Part shown: one piece after another, positions 1-10,563 of the stretch
Layout: each line of letters begins with the position of its first letter
How positions within the stretch are numbered: the first letter of the stretch is position 1
The notes under the pieces: generated by a model
What the model was told of the DNA's origin: nothing
Seen by the model: the letters and a program-made list of their open reading frames with translations, nothing else
The model's database searches: none
Assembly (NCBI RefSeq): GCF_009727055.1
Contig: NC_052352.1
Span: forward strand, 26,308,687 to 26,372,686
DNA from: Benincasa hispida
Lineage: Eukaryota > Streptophyta > Magnoliopsida > Cucurbitales > Cucurbitaceae
Length of the DNA stretch: 64,000 nucleotides
Reading direction: 5' to 3'
Translations under genes and position numbers: made by a program

Positions 1-2
1 AC

Positions 3-158
3 GGGTCGCTTGATTGTGACATATTTGCAATAAAATTACTGGAACATATGGTGACTGGTGTTGATCCGTCCGTAATCACTTACGAGAAAATGAGTGAATA
101 TAGGATGCAATTAATGTGTCAATTGTGGGCGAACACTCCGTATTTTTTATGTGTATAG
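3..158 (+). pseudogene. Ulp1-like (C48) cysteine protease, C-terminal fragment
   Basis: The frame starting at base 3 stays open to a TAG at 156-158 and reads GSLDCDIFAIKLLEHM followed by a TYEKMSEYRMQLMCQLW stretch. This resembles the end of a plant Ulp1/SENP-type SUMO protease domain: the block around the catalytic Cys (usually GDCGVFAIK), then the helix that closes the domain. Two glycines usual beside the Cys are replaced (L and D here), so activity is doubtful. The upstream part, with the catalytic His and Asp, lies outside the window. Such Ulp1-like genes are often carried by plant MULEs, and a MULE transposase lies just downstream on the opposite strand. I infer it is MULE cargo rather than a host gene. 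Confidence 0.6.
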
Positions 159-350
159 AACATGTATTTTTATTGTATTTTTTGTGTATATAAAAACATG
201 TATTTTTTATGTATGTAAAACATGTATAAAATAATTTTATCAAAGTTCAAAGTTCAATATCATACATTTGATCAAAATATGTATAATTGAGCTACTGCTC
301 TTTTCATTATATCAATAGTATATAAACATTATATCAAAGTTCAAACACTA

Positions 351-462
351 AGAGAGCGAGACTTTGAGAGAGAACGAGATTGAGAGAGAGCGAGATTGAG
401 AGAGAGCGAGATTGAGAGAACGAGACTTTGAAAGAGAGCGAGATTGAGAGAGCGAGACTTTG
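351..462 (+). repeat. Purine-rich GAGAGCGAGATT-type array
   Basis: Degenerate tandem units built from GAGAGAGCGAGATT and GAGAGCGAGACTTTG. The complementary pyrimidine-rich array lies at 5846-5996, so the two form inverted arrays around the MULE transposase. Downstream (466-600), short segments such as AAAAATAGAAAGTATG and a CAGCTTGTT-T-TTTACAG stretch occur twice. The remainder of 159-676 is AT-rich with no gene that I can see. Confidence 0.8.
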
Positions 463-676
463 AAAAAATAGAAAGTATGTTACAAGATGAAGATTGCTAT
501 TATAGAAATACTTCAGCTTGTTATTGTTTTTTGTTTACAGAAAAATGAAGATTGCTTACAGCTTGTTTTTGTTTACAGGAAAAATAGAAAGTATGAAAAA
601 CTCTTCTTTGGGGTCTGATCAACGGTATTTATAACACATACCAACAGACCGTTACAAGATAAAAGTTAGTTATAAA

Positions 677-3600
677 CTAAATTAGATGAGAGGTATTTGT
701 ATCATGGTTTCTGGCATTTTTAGTACGTCGCATGGTTGTGAGCGGTTCGCTACAATTTTGGCTGTTATGCCCATAATTCCCACACGGACCACATTTCATT
801 TGTCTGCGAAATTCTCCTCTAGATGGTATTCTTCTCACTCTCTGTCACCCGGCTTGTGCCACAACTTTGGAGGAAGGATAGTCTTTTTCTACATATCCAA
901 TAGCTCTCTTCCATTCATATATGTGCCCAAGTGGATTTATAGGCTCTACATACGCAATCATTAGAGAGTCCACTGTATAAAATCGACTGCAAAGACTCTG
1001 AATAGGTATATTTCATTCCATGGCAGTAATAATTGCATGCGAACATGGAATACCAAGTGAGTCGAATTCCTTACACGTGCATTCCTTCGTGTGAAGATTC
1101 AAAATATCGTCCAATCGATTATCTTGCACGTGGACCCGATAACAATCAATAGGCTCAACCCTATATCGTCTGCTCTTATCGACCTCACTTGCCAATCGGG
1201 TTTCATAGTAGTCAGAGTGCAATGTCGTTCAAGATGCCCAGTAATTCCTCCGTTCGTAGAACCACAATTGGAACATTCCTCTAACATGTTCAATCAAGCA
1301 TACTATAGGCAATAGTCGATACTCTTTAGTTAATAAATTGAAACACTATGCACTATTGAACTGAAGGAACTCTTATACAAAAGTGTCTATGAGTGGAAGC
1401 GGATCTTTCTGATTTTATTGTGACAGAATTACCACACATACATTCTAACATACAGATATGTATTATAAACACTAATTACTGGCATGCTTTAACCAATAAA
1501 TACAAAAGACCGAGAGACTTACCAGTAGAAGACAGTCTTCACAGGAACTCGGTCCAACGCGAAAGAACTTCTCTCGTTCTTACTCGTCTAGCAAGCGGTC
1601 GCCTAGCAGCACCTTACACAATCAGCAGGGCATGAACAAACAGCAACTGGGGATGACACCACCACTCGAAGCCCTCGGTATTCTCGGAGTGAGAATCCAA
1701 AGGGTGGACGTTGATGGAATTGGTAGAAAGAAGGAAGAAAAATGATCGTGTAAAAGAAACAAGTAAGTGGGAGAAAGGGATGACTATCATATAATCGGGT
1801 GCTTGTCGTTTAGGTCGGAGTACACGACCGTGTAGGTTTAGCTAAGCGATCGTCTATCAAATGGTAAGTGTGAACACTCTGCACTGTTGGACGTCATGTT
1901 GTCATATCTTCATTCTATTTGGTAAACTCGTGCCCACCTTTGAAGACCGATGTCTTCCAGATATTTTGTGACAACACCAATTTGAAAACTATGGAGTTCC
2001 CATTTTGTCTAAAAATCTGTCATGCGAAATGCCCTTGCTGTAACTCTAAATATCCCAACAACCGTACCATTCTTAAAGTTTGTAATAAGATTTTGTTCTA
2101 TGTGCCACGTGCACAATCCATGAAATGTTGTGGGAAAAAATGCACGAATAGCATTGCTGATAGATACCATCTGATCAGACACAAACACCAGATTATCAGG
2201 TTCTCCGATACTGCATTTCAAGTTCGACACAAACCATTTCCATGATTGATTGATTTCATTGTCCACTATTGCATATGCTAGTGGATATAATTGATTGTTC
2301 CCGTACATAGAAACCACAACCAACATGGTGTCTTTGTATTTTCCTTTCAAGTGCGACCCATCAATAATTATCACAGGCTGACAGCTTGTGAAACCTCTAA
2401 TACAAGGCTCTAATGCCATAACATATACTTGAAATGCACCTCATCCTCAAGTTCGATCTCAAACATTGTATCTGGATTCTCTATTTTTAACGTTTCTCCA
2501 TAAGCATATAGTATGAAGTACGAATATTCTGGAGTACCTCTAATGAGATCATATGCGGCTTTCCTTACATGCCAAACTTTATAATAACTTATGTTCACGC
2601 CATAATCTCTCCTCATATCCTTAACGATATGATAAGGTTTATAAATACGTCCTATTCCTGTGAACTTATCTTTAATCAATTGACCAACAACCGTAACAGT
2701 TGCTTGTCTATGGTCGTGATTTAGAATTTCAATGGAACATGTGTACGAACTGTAGTACTTTGTGTCTTGAATATATCAGACCCTTCCATTTTCACTGCAC
2801 GAAGGCTCTACGTATAAGTCTCCCCAATACACATGATAGTGAACAAAGATTTGGTTAACTTTCTGACCCTAAATTCAAAAATTTTTTTGATGGACAAAAT
2901 AGATAATTGCATTTTCAAGTCCTTTTTACTCAAAAATATTTGACTAACTTCAGCGTCCTCTGTCCCAGATGAAGAAGTACCAGGCATAATCAACTCTACC
3001 TTTTGACTTGAAAACACAGATGGTGGAACCACTGAAGCTGTTGTAGAACAACGCACATCTCCAGGATCACGATCCATTTCATTCAATCCTGTTGGTTGCT
3101 CATTAACATCCACTGAAGGACCACAACTTTGCCCTGGATGACCATAATCCATATAATCACGCCTAGATGATCTCTCATTACCAACAACTACCATCTGATT
3201 TTGAATTCAATCTTGCTGGATTATTGCGGTCATTGTCTAGTAATAATGTTGATGGTACAGTGTTGGTAGACAATGGAATATCATCCTCTTCCCGACGAAA
3301 CTGATATGATTCCTCGTAATGTTTGTCCACAGTCGTATCATCATAACTCACATTTTCAAACCTCATTCTAATATTTTCGTTTTGATTCGATTTCAGCGTT
3401 ACAGATAATTGAAGTCTACTAAGCTCTTCTCGGAAAAGAAGGAAGCAAACATCATCATCATTCCTTATGTATTGTGGAGGGGCTTCATATTCAAGCTTAT
3501 ATTTAACTCTCAGTATAAGATCAAACTTTGAAGAACTAGCATTTGTAACCTTGTAAATGTGAGATTTAAGTTCTTCATACTTTAATGTAACAGGAACAAT

Positions 3601-3709
3601 GATTCCTGTCAATTCTCTCCCAATATACGAACTTTCATTCTCATCCCAATCACCTCCATATCGAATAAGTAGACACTTTTCTTGAAGGAAATCGAACTTA
3701 AGATTTCCA
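677..3709 (-). pseudogene. MULE (MuDR-type) transposase, broken
   Basis: Read on the minus strand, the pieces follow plant MULE domain order. 3709-3178 is a PB1-like N-terminal region (IRYGGDWDENESSYIG). 3000-2680 holds the MuDR DNA-binding region (LSKKDLKMQLSILSIKK). 2679-2410 is the linker. 2419-2009 is the DDE core with IDGSHLKGKY and VSDQMVSISNAIRAFFP, followed by a CTWH block. 1222-1013 is a SWIM finger (CTCKEFDSLGIPCSH). 1012-677 ends in a zinc knuckle (CGPCGNYGHNSQNC). Frameshifts and stops separate the pieces, so it is dead. The copia LTR fragment 1389-1866 sits between the DDE core and the SWIM finger. The reading frame upstream of about 3709 runs into the 3' end of a second LTR, so its first residues are not MULE sequence. 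Confidence 0.88.
1389..1866 (-). mobile_element. Copia LTR 3'-end fragment inserted in the MULE
   Basis: The reverse complement matches the last ~480 bp of the copia LTR at 32457-34559. Shared landmarks are a segment beginning ATTCTCA-T--GAGAAT-CC, the GAAGACTGTCTTC box, a TAATTAGTGTT block and a terminal CCACTCA. The 5' part of the LTR is missing. MULE sequence resumes on both sides (NSAEC and LTKEYRLLPI), and about 20 bp of MULE sequence seems repeated at the two junctions. Confidence 0.75.
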
Positions 3710-5788
3710 TGAGCAGCAAAAAATAGATCATTCCAAATTACAATCATGAATGAACATTACAAATTATAGTCGAAACAGAAACATGCAGTTATATAATCAA
3801 TACAGAAATTACAGCATGAACACTACAAATGAACAAGGCAAAATCTATAAACATTTGTAGACTCGTCTCCACACTCCTTGCTCATGAATGCTCGAACACA
3901 GTAACCTCGCACGCTTGAACAACACGACCGCAACACTGCACGAACGCTTCGCACTCGTCCTCAGCGATCGCCTCGATCACGAACACTCCAGCAACCAAAG
4001 GGCCTGCACAGAACCTCGACAGTGTCGAGTTGAGTATGACACCACCAAGAAGGTTACCTTGGTATTCTCGATGTGAGAATCTAGAGGGTGGGCTCTGTTT
4101 GGACTTGGTATGAGGCAGACGAAGGAGGACTGAACAATCGTATACACGATTAGGCAAGTGGGAGAAGACATAAACCTATCGCATAAGATGATGCCCAATC
4201 GTTTAGCTAAAGCTAAGCAACCGTCTAGCAAAACCTAAGCGATCGTTTAGCTCAGTGTCTGTCGCCTAAAAAACACTACACGATCGTTTACTTCACTCAA
4301 GCTATCGTTTAGTAAATCTGTATTTACTTGAAAAGCTCTGCGAGTTTCTTTTGCGAGAGAGAAAACTCAAAACACTTTTTCAACCTTTTGTAAAAACTTA
4401 CTAAAATTAGGAAAACAATTTTTCCTTTTTATCTCACGGTTACCATGAACCACAAATAACCTCCCACTCAATTGGTTATTAGAGAAAAAGATTTAATTAT
4501 CCAATAATTAATTTTATTATAAATATAATGAGAACCAACTTATCATACTATATTTATAACCTATAGTTTTAATATTTCATCTCATGAAATATATAAACCA
4601 TAGTTCTTTTTTTATGCTATGGTATTTAATGTAAATCTCATTTACATTAATCCTCCACTAGATGTATCGCATACATCATACCGATTATATCATATATAAT
4701 CAAAACACCTCTTGTCAATTTTAACATTTCAAATTAACACCAATAACTGATCCTCAATTGAATCCATTGAGCTACCAAGGAGACCTTATGAATCTATAGC
4801 TCGAAACTCCAACGGTACGTGAATAACTGACTAACCTCTTTACTCACGGGATCCACCATCCATTAACTGCCAGACACTCAACTAAAGACCGATAACTGAA
4901 CTCTCCTTACCCTAGATATATTATGTGTCCATCTTAACCAATCAGTAGTGCGACAACCCTTCACAGATCACTCGTAAGTACAGCTGGGCCAATAACCGTT
5001 ATGCCCTTGTAGTTACATCTAACTCCTTAAGTACCACTGATCCCTCTAATGAACATAAGTCATAGTCTTACTATGACTGAGTCTTCTCTTCCAAAGAGAA
5101 GTTGTAGCCACTATGTTCAAGCCCCAGAATCAGCTCTTAAGGGAGTAATCTATCTAATTATCCCTGCTTCGAGAAAAGAGTAAATTCCATCTTGTAGATT
5201 GAGTTCCCAGCTTCCAGATCAGACAAGACCCCAAAAAGGTAGACATGTTGAGTTGGAAATTTGGCCACTCTCACCTATACTAATCAAAGGATCGCCCTCA
5301 AAGGCAAGAGTTCCCAAAACACTTAGGATTGAGGTCATGTCACCTATGGTCGTTTAGGTGAGATGTAAGTCTCTACTATCAACGACGTTATATACAGAGT
5401 CTAGTCATCTCGTGGTTCAGGTCTTATACAAACTTTTTATATAGGACACCCCCGCTCACACGTCTCCACATGAATGGTCAGGATCTACCATTTGTTGTAG
5501 TTTACAACACCTGCAAATCTTTATAAAGTAACCCGTATCCGTAGTGTCACTAGGATCAGGTATCCCACCTTAATCCTTATACTACAGACCTATTTAGGTT
5601 ATCACTTAAGGCATGATCCACTTGTATATCATATATACATGCTTAAGTTTACATAAGATAACCAAGGAGTTTTGTTTATTGGATATGAGTAAATGCCAAA
5701 ATTAAATAACACTTATTTTATTCATTAGACAATGTGTATCTTTATAAAACAACGAGACTCCGGGAGAATTAGGACACCAATCCCAACA
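3710..5788 (-). mobile_element. Copia LTR (about 2.08 kb), minus orientation
   Basis: It begins (minus) with TGTTGGGATTGGTGTCCTAA at 5788 and ends with GCTGCTCA at 3710, giving TG...CA ends. It is collinear with the LTRs at 24064, 32457 and 38802. The 3' third carries CGATCG-core motifs (4195-4320). No internal element follows it, so it may be a solo LTR. However, the five bases on either side (TTCCA and TGTCG) do not match, so a clean solo-LTR origin is not proven. It separates the MULE transposase from its upstream leader. Confidence 0.82.
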
Positions 5789-5845
5789 TGTCGTCCTACA
5801 AAGTAAGAGAACATTTGTCATTAAGTTGTACAAGTAATTAAAGTG

Positions 5846-5996
5846 TACTCTCGCTCTCTCTCGTAATCTCGCTCTCTCTCTTAATCTCGCTCTCTCTTAA
5901 TCTCGCTCCCGCTTAATCTCGCTCTCTCTTAATCTTGTTTTCTCTCTTACTCTTGCTCTCTCTCACTCTCGTCCTATCTCTCGTCCTCTCTCTCCC
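5846..5996 (+). repeat. Pyrimidine-rich CTCGCTCTCTCTTAAT array
   Basis: About eight degenerate units of AATCTCGCTCTCTCTCTT (period about 16-18 bp), reverse-complementary to the array at 351-462. It lies upstream of the MULE transposase and could be a subterminal repeat of that element. Confidence 0.8.
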
Positions 5997-6490
5997 AATA
6001 CAAAATTTCGTAATGTTACCTTTCCAGAAATAACACAGCAAAAATAATTAAACAGACTCAAAATAATGAAATACCTTTCTAAAACACCTGTTCCGTTCTG
6101 AAAAAGTCTCATCTTGGAAATCCTCTTTCAAAAAATCTTCGTTCAACAAAACATCGTCGAAAACTAGAGAAGTAATCGTCGTTGAAATGGAGTTTAGAGT
6201 TTAAAGAAATTGTGTTTAGGTATTATTGATTTGAGGCTTCAGTCGTGAAAATTGTCAAATCATCCGTACACTGACGAGCAATCACATTAAATCGGGGAAT
6301 TTCAAACGAGAGTGATAGTGTTTAATCAGACGAGAGCGAGACTTACCCCGTGAGGCAATTGTGTGGGCAATTTACGTAATTTGGTATGACGATGATGTCA
6401 GCAGAGGGTCAATTGATATTGTTTTTAAAAAATGGGCCATTTGACATTTTGGACCCAAAAAATAGGTCATCCGTACAAATTTTTCAATAT
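5997..6490 (-). other. Probable upstream leader and end of the first MULE
   Basis: No ORF of note. The segment continues the MULE side of the copia LTR insertion. It includes another GAGAGCGAGACTTA copy near 6329 and an end-like stretch near 6430-6480 (GGGCCATTTGACATTTTGG), a phrase type common in plant MULE termini. A matching inverted end was not found on the left and may lie outside the window. The assignment is inferential. Confidence 0.35.
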
Positions 6491-9400
6491 TTTTCTAGGG
6501 TGTGTTTAAGTTGAGAAGTTGGGATTGGGAAGTAGGACCAATGAACACCACTCCTTATTTGGCCCAAGGAATAGGTGGATTTCAATACTAATAAAATATC
6601 AATTTTATATTTCATCAACTTCTTACATTATGGATCCCAGGAGTTCACAACTCTCTATACTTCTTATTTCATAACTCTTTATATCTTGGAGAATTAGAGT
6701 GTATGACAGAGTTTGAGGTTTCATTATGAAAAATGGCAAAACCGCCAAGGAATAATAATTATGACAACTCATGTGACATGCACATGGCCACAAATTTCTA
6801 AATCCCCGATTTTCCATTGCCTTGTTCGTAGATGTTGTTGATGAAACTACAAATATCAAGTAATTCCAAAATAGAAAACAGGGTCGAGGTATATATGCAG
6901 GATAATTGTTGATATTTGTCAATGACAACTGCCCTCCTAATTTTGCTCATGTAGTTAACATAATCTCTATATTTTATTATTATTTTAGATTATGTTTAAC
7001 AACTTTTCGAATCTACCTCACCTTAATAAAATATCCAGATTTTTCTACCAAATTTATATTTGAAATATCCATATATTATTAAAACTTCTTTTATCCATAA
7101 GAAATATCACTTCCTAAAAAATGGTATGTGTTGATTGCACAACAATTGGTTGGATTGTTGTTCCATACATTGCCATAACTTTTGTTACTTACACAAAGGT
7201 TTCATCGATTAAGTTTTCTTGTGTTTTATTTAACATGCTACTGTTTTTGCTATGACTTTACAATAAGAATTTGATTTAAAATAAACCAATCTCTTCCTCA
7301 TTTTTTCCTTTTTTAGAATTTAAATTTATTTTTAATATTAAAATTAGATTTTGATAACTACTCCACGAATTGATTTAAAATAAACCAATCTCTTCCTCAT
7401 TGTTCTCCCCTAATTGATTCAAATTAGTTATTTCTTTTTATTTAATTTAACCACTTTTTAAAAATATTCAGAATTAATCAATATTTAATTTGTTTATCAC
7501 CATTTGGATTTTAATTTATAATACATACTTAGATTTTATATTATTTTATTCATTTTTATTATTCTAATTTCAGATTTTTTTTTTAATTTTAATTAGGATT
7601 TTACATAATATTTTATATATATTATCATCTAATAAATTGTATATTTCATTTAAATTTGATCGTTTTTTTTGTAGTTTTTAATTATCTTTAATTCATTATC
7701 ATCTTATTATATTACTATATCATTAATTTGTCTTTTTGACAAACAAATAAGTATTCATTTTTGTAATCTTACTCATTTTGCTATGCCTCTACAACGAGTT
7801 AGACTTCTATCTTTATATTATAAGTGTTATAGTATAAGGGTATATGAAAGCATGTATAGGTTTTTGTAGTTGATGAAGTTATAAATACACTGTAATTGTT
7901 GAAGCTTATGAAAATGAATTATGAATACAATATAATTGTAAATAAACGAACTCCCATTTTTCTCCTCGAATTATATTTAAATTTATATTTTATTATCAAA
8001 TTATATTTTATCGAACTACTTATCGATTTTTTTTAAAAAAATTAGAATAAACCGAAACTTACTGATTTTTCTCTCCAATTTATATTTGAATTTATTTTTT
8101 ATTATCAAATTTTATTTTATCCAACTAACTTTTGATATGTTTATATGTTTGTTATAAATTCAATTATATCTAAATATTTTATTATTATTTTATACATATT
8201 GTTATCAAATTAATTTGATATTTTTCTTTATATTTTCGATGTTTTTAATTTTTCATATACAAACATATAAAAATGGCTGGTTGAACCTAAAAAGAAACTT
8301 ATAAATGTGAATTAGATTTAAAATGTTTGAAACATGTGGGTGTGTATATATTTTTTAGTTTATTATTATTATTATTAGTATTCTTGTTGTTGTTATTATT
8401 ACTATTATTATCATAATTATTATTATTTATTAAAAGAAGATAACAAAAAACCCTAAATCTCATATTCTTCACTTAGCCGCCCCCAAAATTTCATTTTCTC
8501 CTTTGCAATCTCATGTCTTCGATCATTGATTCAACAACTCTTTCTTGAATTCCATCATCTTGGATAGCTTTTAACGACCACCTCAGGTTGTCGACCTTTT
8601 TTCTGCTTTTGTTTTACTTTGAACAATATTTTCAACAATGACGTTTTGGGATTAATAGTGTTTAAAGTTGGCTTTCAAGATCCAATGAGCAAAATGGTCA
8701 TGGAATGAAGATGATGAGACTCCATACAACTGGTTTGTGTCAAATGCAATCATACTTCCAATGGTTACATCGTCATAAAGTTGCAATTCCTTCTCATATT
8801 CACTTGCCAACAACTTTATGGGTAAAATCAACTTTGCTCTGCTCTTTCTCACCTTGGAGGAAGTCCATTGTTGTATACATCCATAAGTTTCTAATGATCC
8901 TCATCGACTGCTCGTCATCTTCCCTAGCATAAAGGACCATATTGGGTGATTTTTAATTTTGCTCCTGGAATGTTTAAATACTATGTATTTATGGTTCAAG
9001 AATGTCAAGGTAGAGTGTATTTGTAGTATTCATGTTGTTTTTGAAGCAGTGCATCTTTACATTTTCATACTTAATTTTGTTGTTTTAGGGTGTTTTTATC
9101 ATCTACCAAGTAGTATTTTTTATTATATAAATTCATTTTTCTATTTTTATAATTTTGAAACTTTTTTGCCATTTTATCAAATGAAACTTTAAAATTTGTT
9201 GTTTCTGCTCTTATATCTTTATCAACTCCTTACACTATGAGTCCCAAGAGTTCATAACTCATATTTCATGAGACTCTTTTCAAGTTTAGGCAATACTTGG
9301 ATTCTATGCTTCCCTCTCCATCATTTACATCGAAAAATAAAAATAATTTACCATAAGTCAAATTATGATAGGACAATTTGGTAGAATGCACAAAGATAAG

Positions 9401-10563
9401 TGGTCCTAGAATGCACCTAAGTATTTTTCTTCACGTTTACTCTACGATTTGTAAAAAGTTTGTTCAATTTTGTTTATTTATATATTTATTTGTTTTATTA
9501 CCGACAAAATTTAAGTTAATCTCAAGTGAAGGAATATCGGCTAATTATCAATTGAGCTGCTAAAACACCAAAATGAATTTCGCTAATGATAATTGATATG
9601 GTCTTCCATCCTAAGAAGTTAGAGGTTCGATCATACATCCATATAGTTGTTGTACCAAAAAAAACTGAGCTACCAAAGCAAGTATATAACTCAACTATCA
9701 TACTATATGGGCTAGCTATTAAAAAGTGAGTGGTTCAAATCTCTTATCTCCTATATATATATATTATATCAATTCATCGATGCTTGAGAATCTAATAGAT
9801 TTTAACGATTGAAAACATGTGCATTCAACATAATTTAAGTAAATTTTATAATGGTGTAATTTTATATATCAGATATGTCATCTTTTCTAACAAATGGTGG
9901 TATTGAGAATTATATAAAAAGGGCAAGCAACATTAAACTAGATACGTTGTGAAAGTTATATAAGAGTAGTTATGAAAATTTATCCTAAACTAATTTAGTT
10001 GTTTTAGTTTTCATCTTAAATTTTTAATTTCATTAGATGAGAGGTAAGAAAGAGAGGTAATAGAAAAATAAACTTTCATTGAAATAGTTCAGATAGGGAA
10101 AATTATAGTCATCCAACTAATTTATGTTAGAGAACTTGTTACGGATATTAATGCAACTTTTTAGCCAAAATGAACATAATTCAATCGACATCAAATATGT
10201 ACAAAGACAAGTCAGAGATTTAATCTCCCACTCCACATATTAAAAAAAGTCATTTTTAAGAATTTTATTATATCATTGAGTAATAATTGTTTTAAATGGT
10301 AAAACGGTTGAAAATATTTTCAAATTTAGCAAAATATCACTTTCTATCGGTGATAAACTACGATAGACTTGGTGATAGTCTATCACTTTAAGCTCAAGAG
10401 CCCTATATTATTTGAGAGGTTTTCGACGATTCACTAAAAAGTATTTTTTATAATAAATGCTCGTCTATATTAATATTATTAGCTTTCTACACAAGAGTCT
10501 ATAAGTACAAAAATTAGCATAGAGATTTCAAATGAGCACTAATCATAATTTAATTGAGTAGCT
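6491..10563. other. AT-rich intergenic spacer with repeat debris
   Basis: No complete gene is visible. A phrase at about 6605-6670 (ATCAACTTCTTACATTATGG, then CCCAGGAGTTCA) recurs at about 9215-9270, so pieces of one dispersed repeat lie at both ends. (ATT)n/(TTA)n runs occur near 8360-8430. A 66-codon minus ORF at 8852-8652 (EYEKELQLYDDVTIG) may be a gene relic, but I do not recognise it. The stretch 10300-10420 carries a phrase about TATCACTTTC/GATAAACTACGATAG typical of dispersed plant repeats. Confidence 0.5.

Noticed and set aside
3178..3747. Start codon at 3747 as the true MULE transposase start
   Set aside because: The first ~13 codons read through the 3' end of the copia LTR (ends at 3710). 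The native start was lost or lies beyond the LTR.
5846..5996. CRISPR-like or regulatory array
   Set aside because: Unit length, lack of unique spacers and the plant context make it a degenerate pyrimidine repeat.
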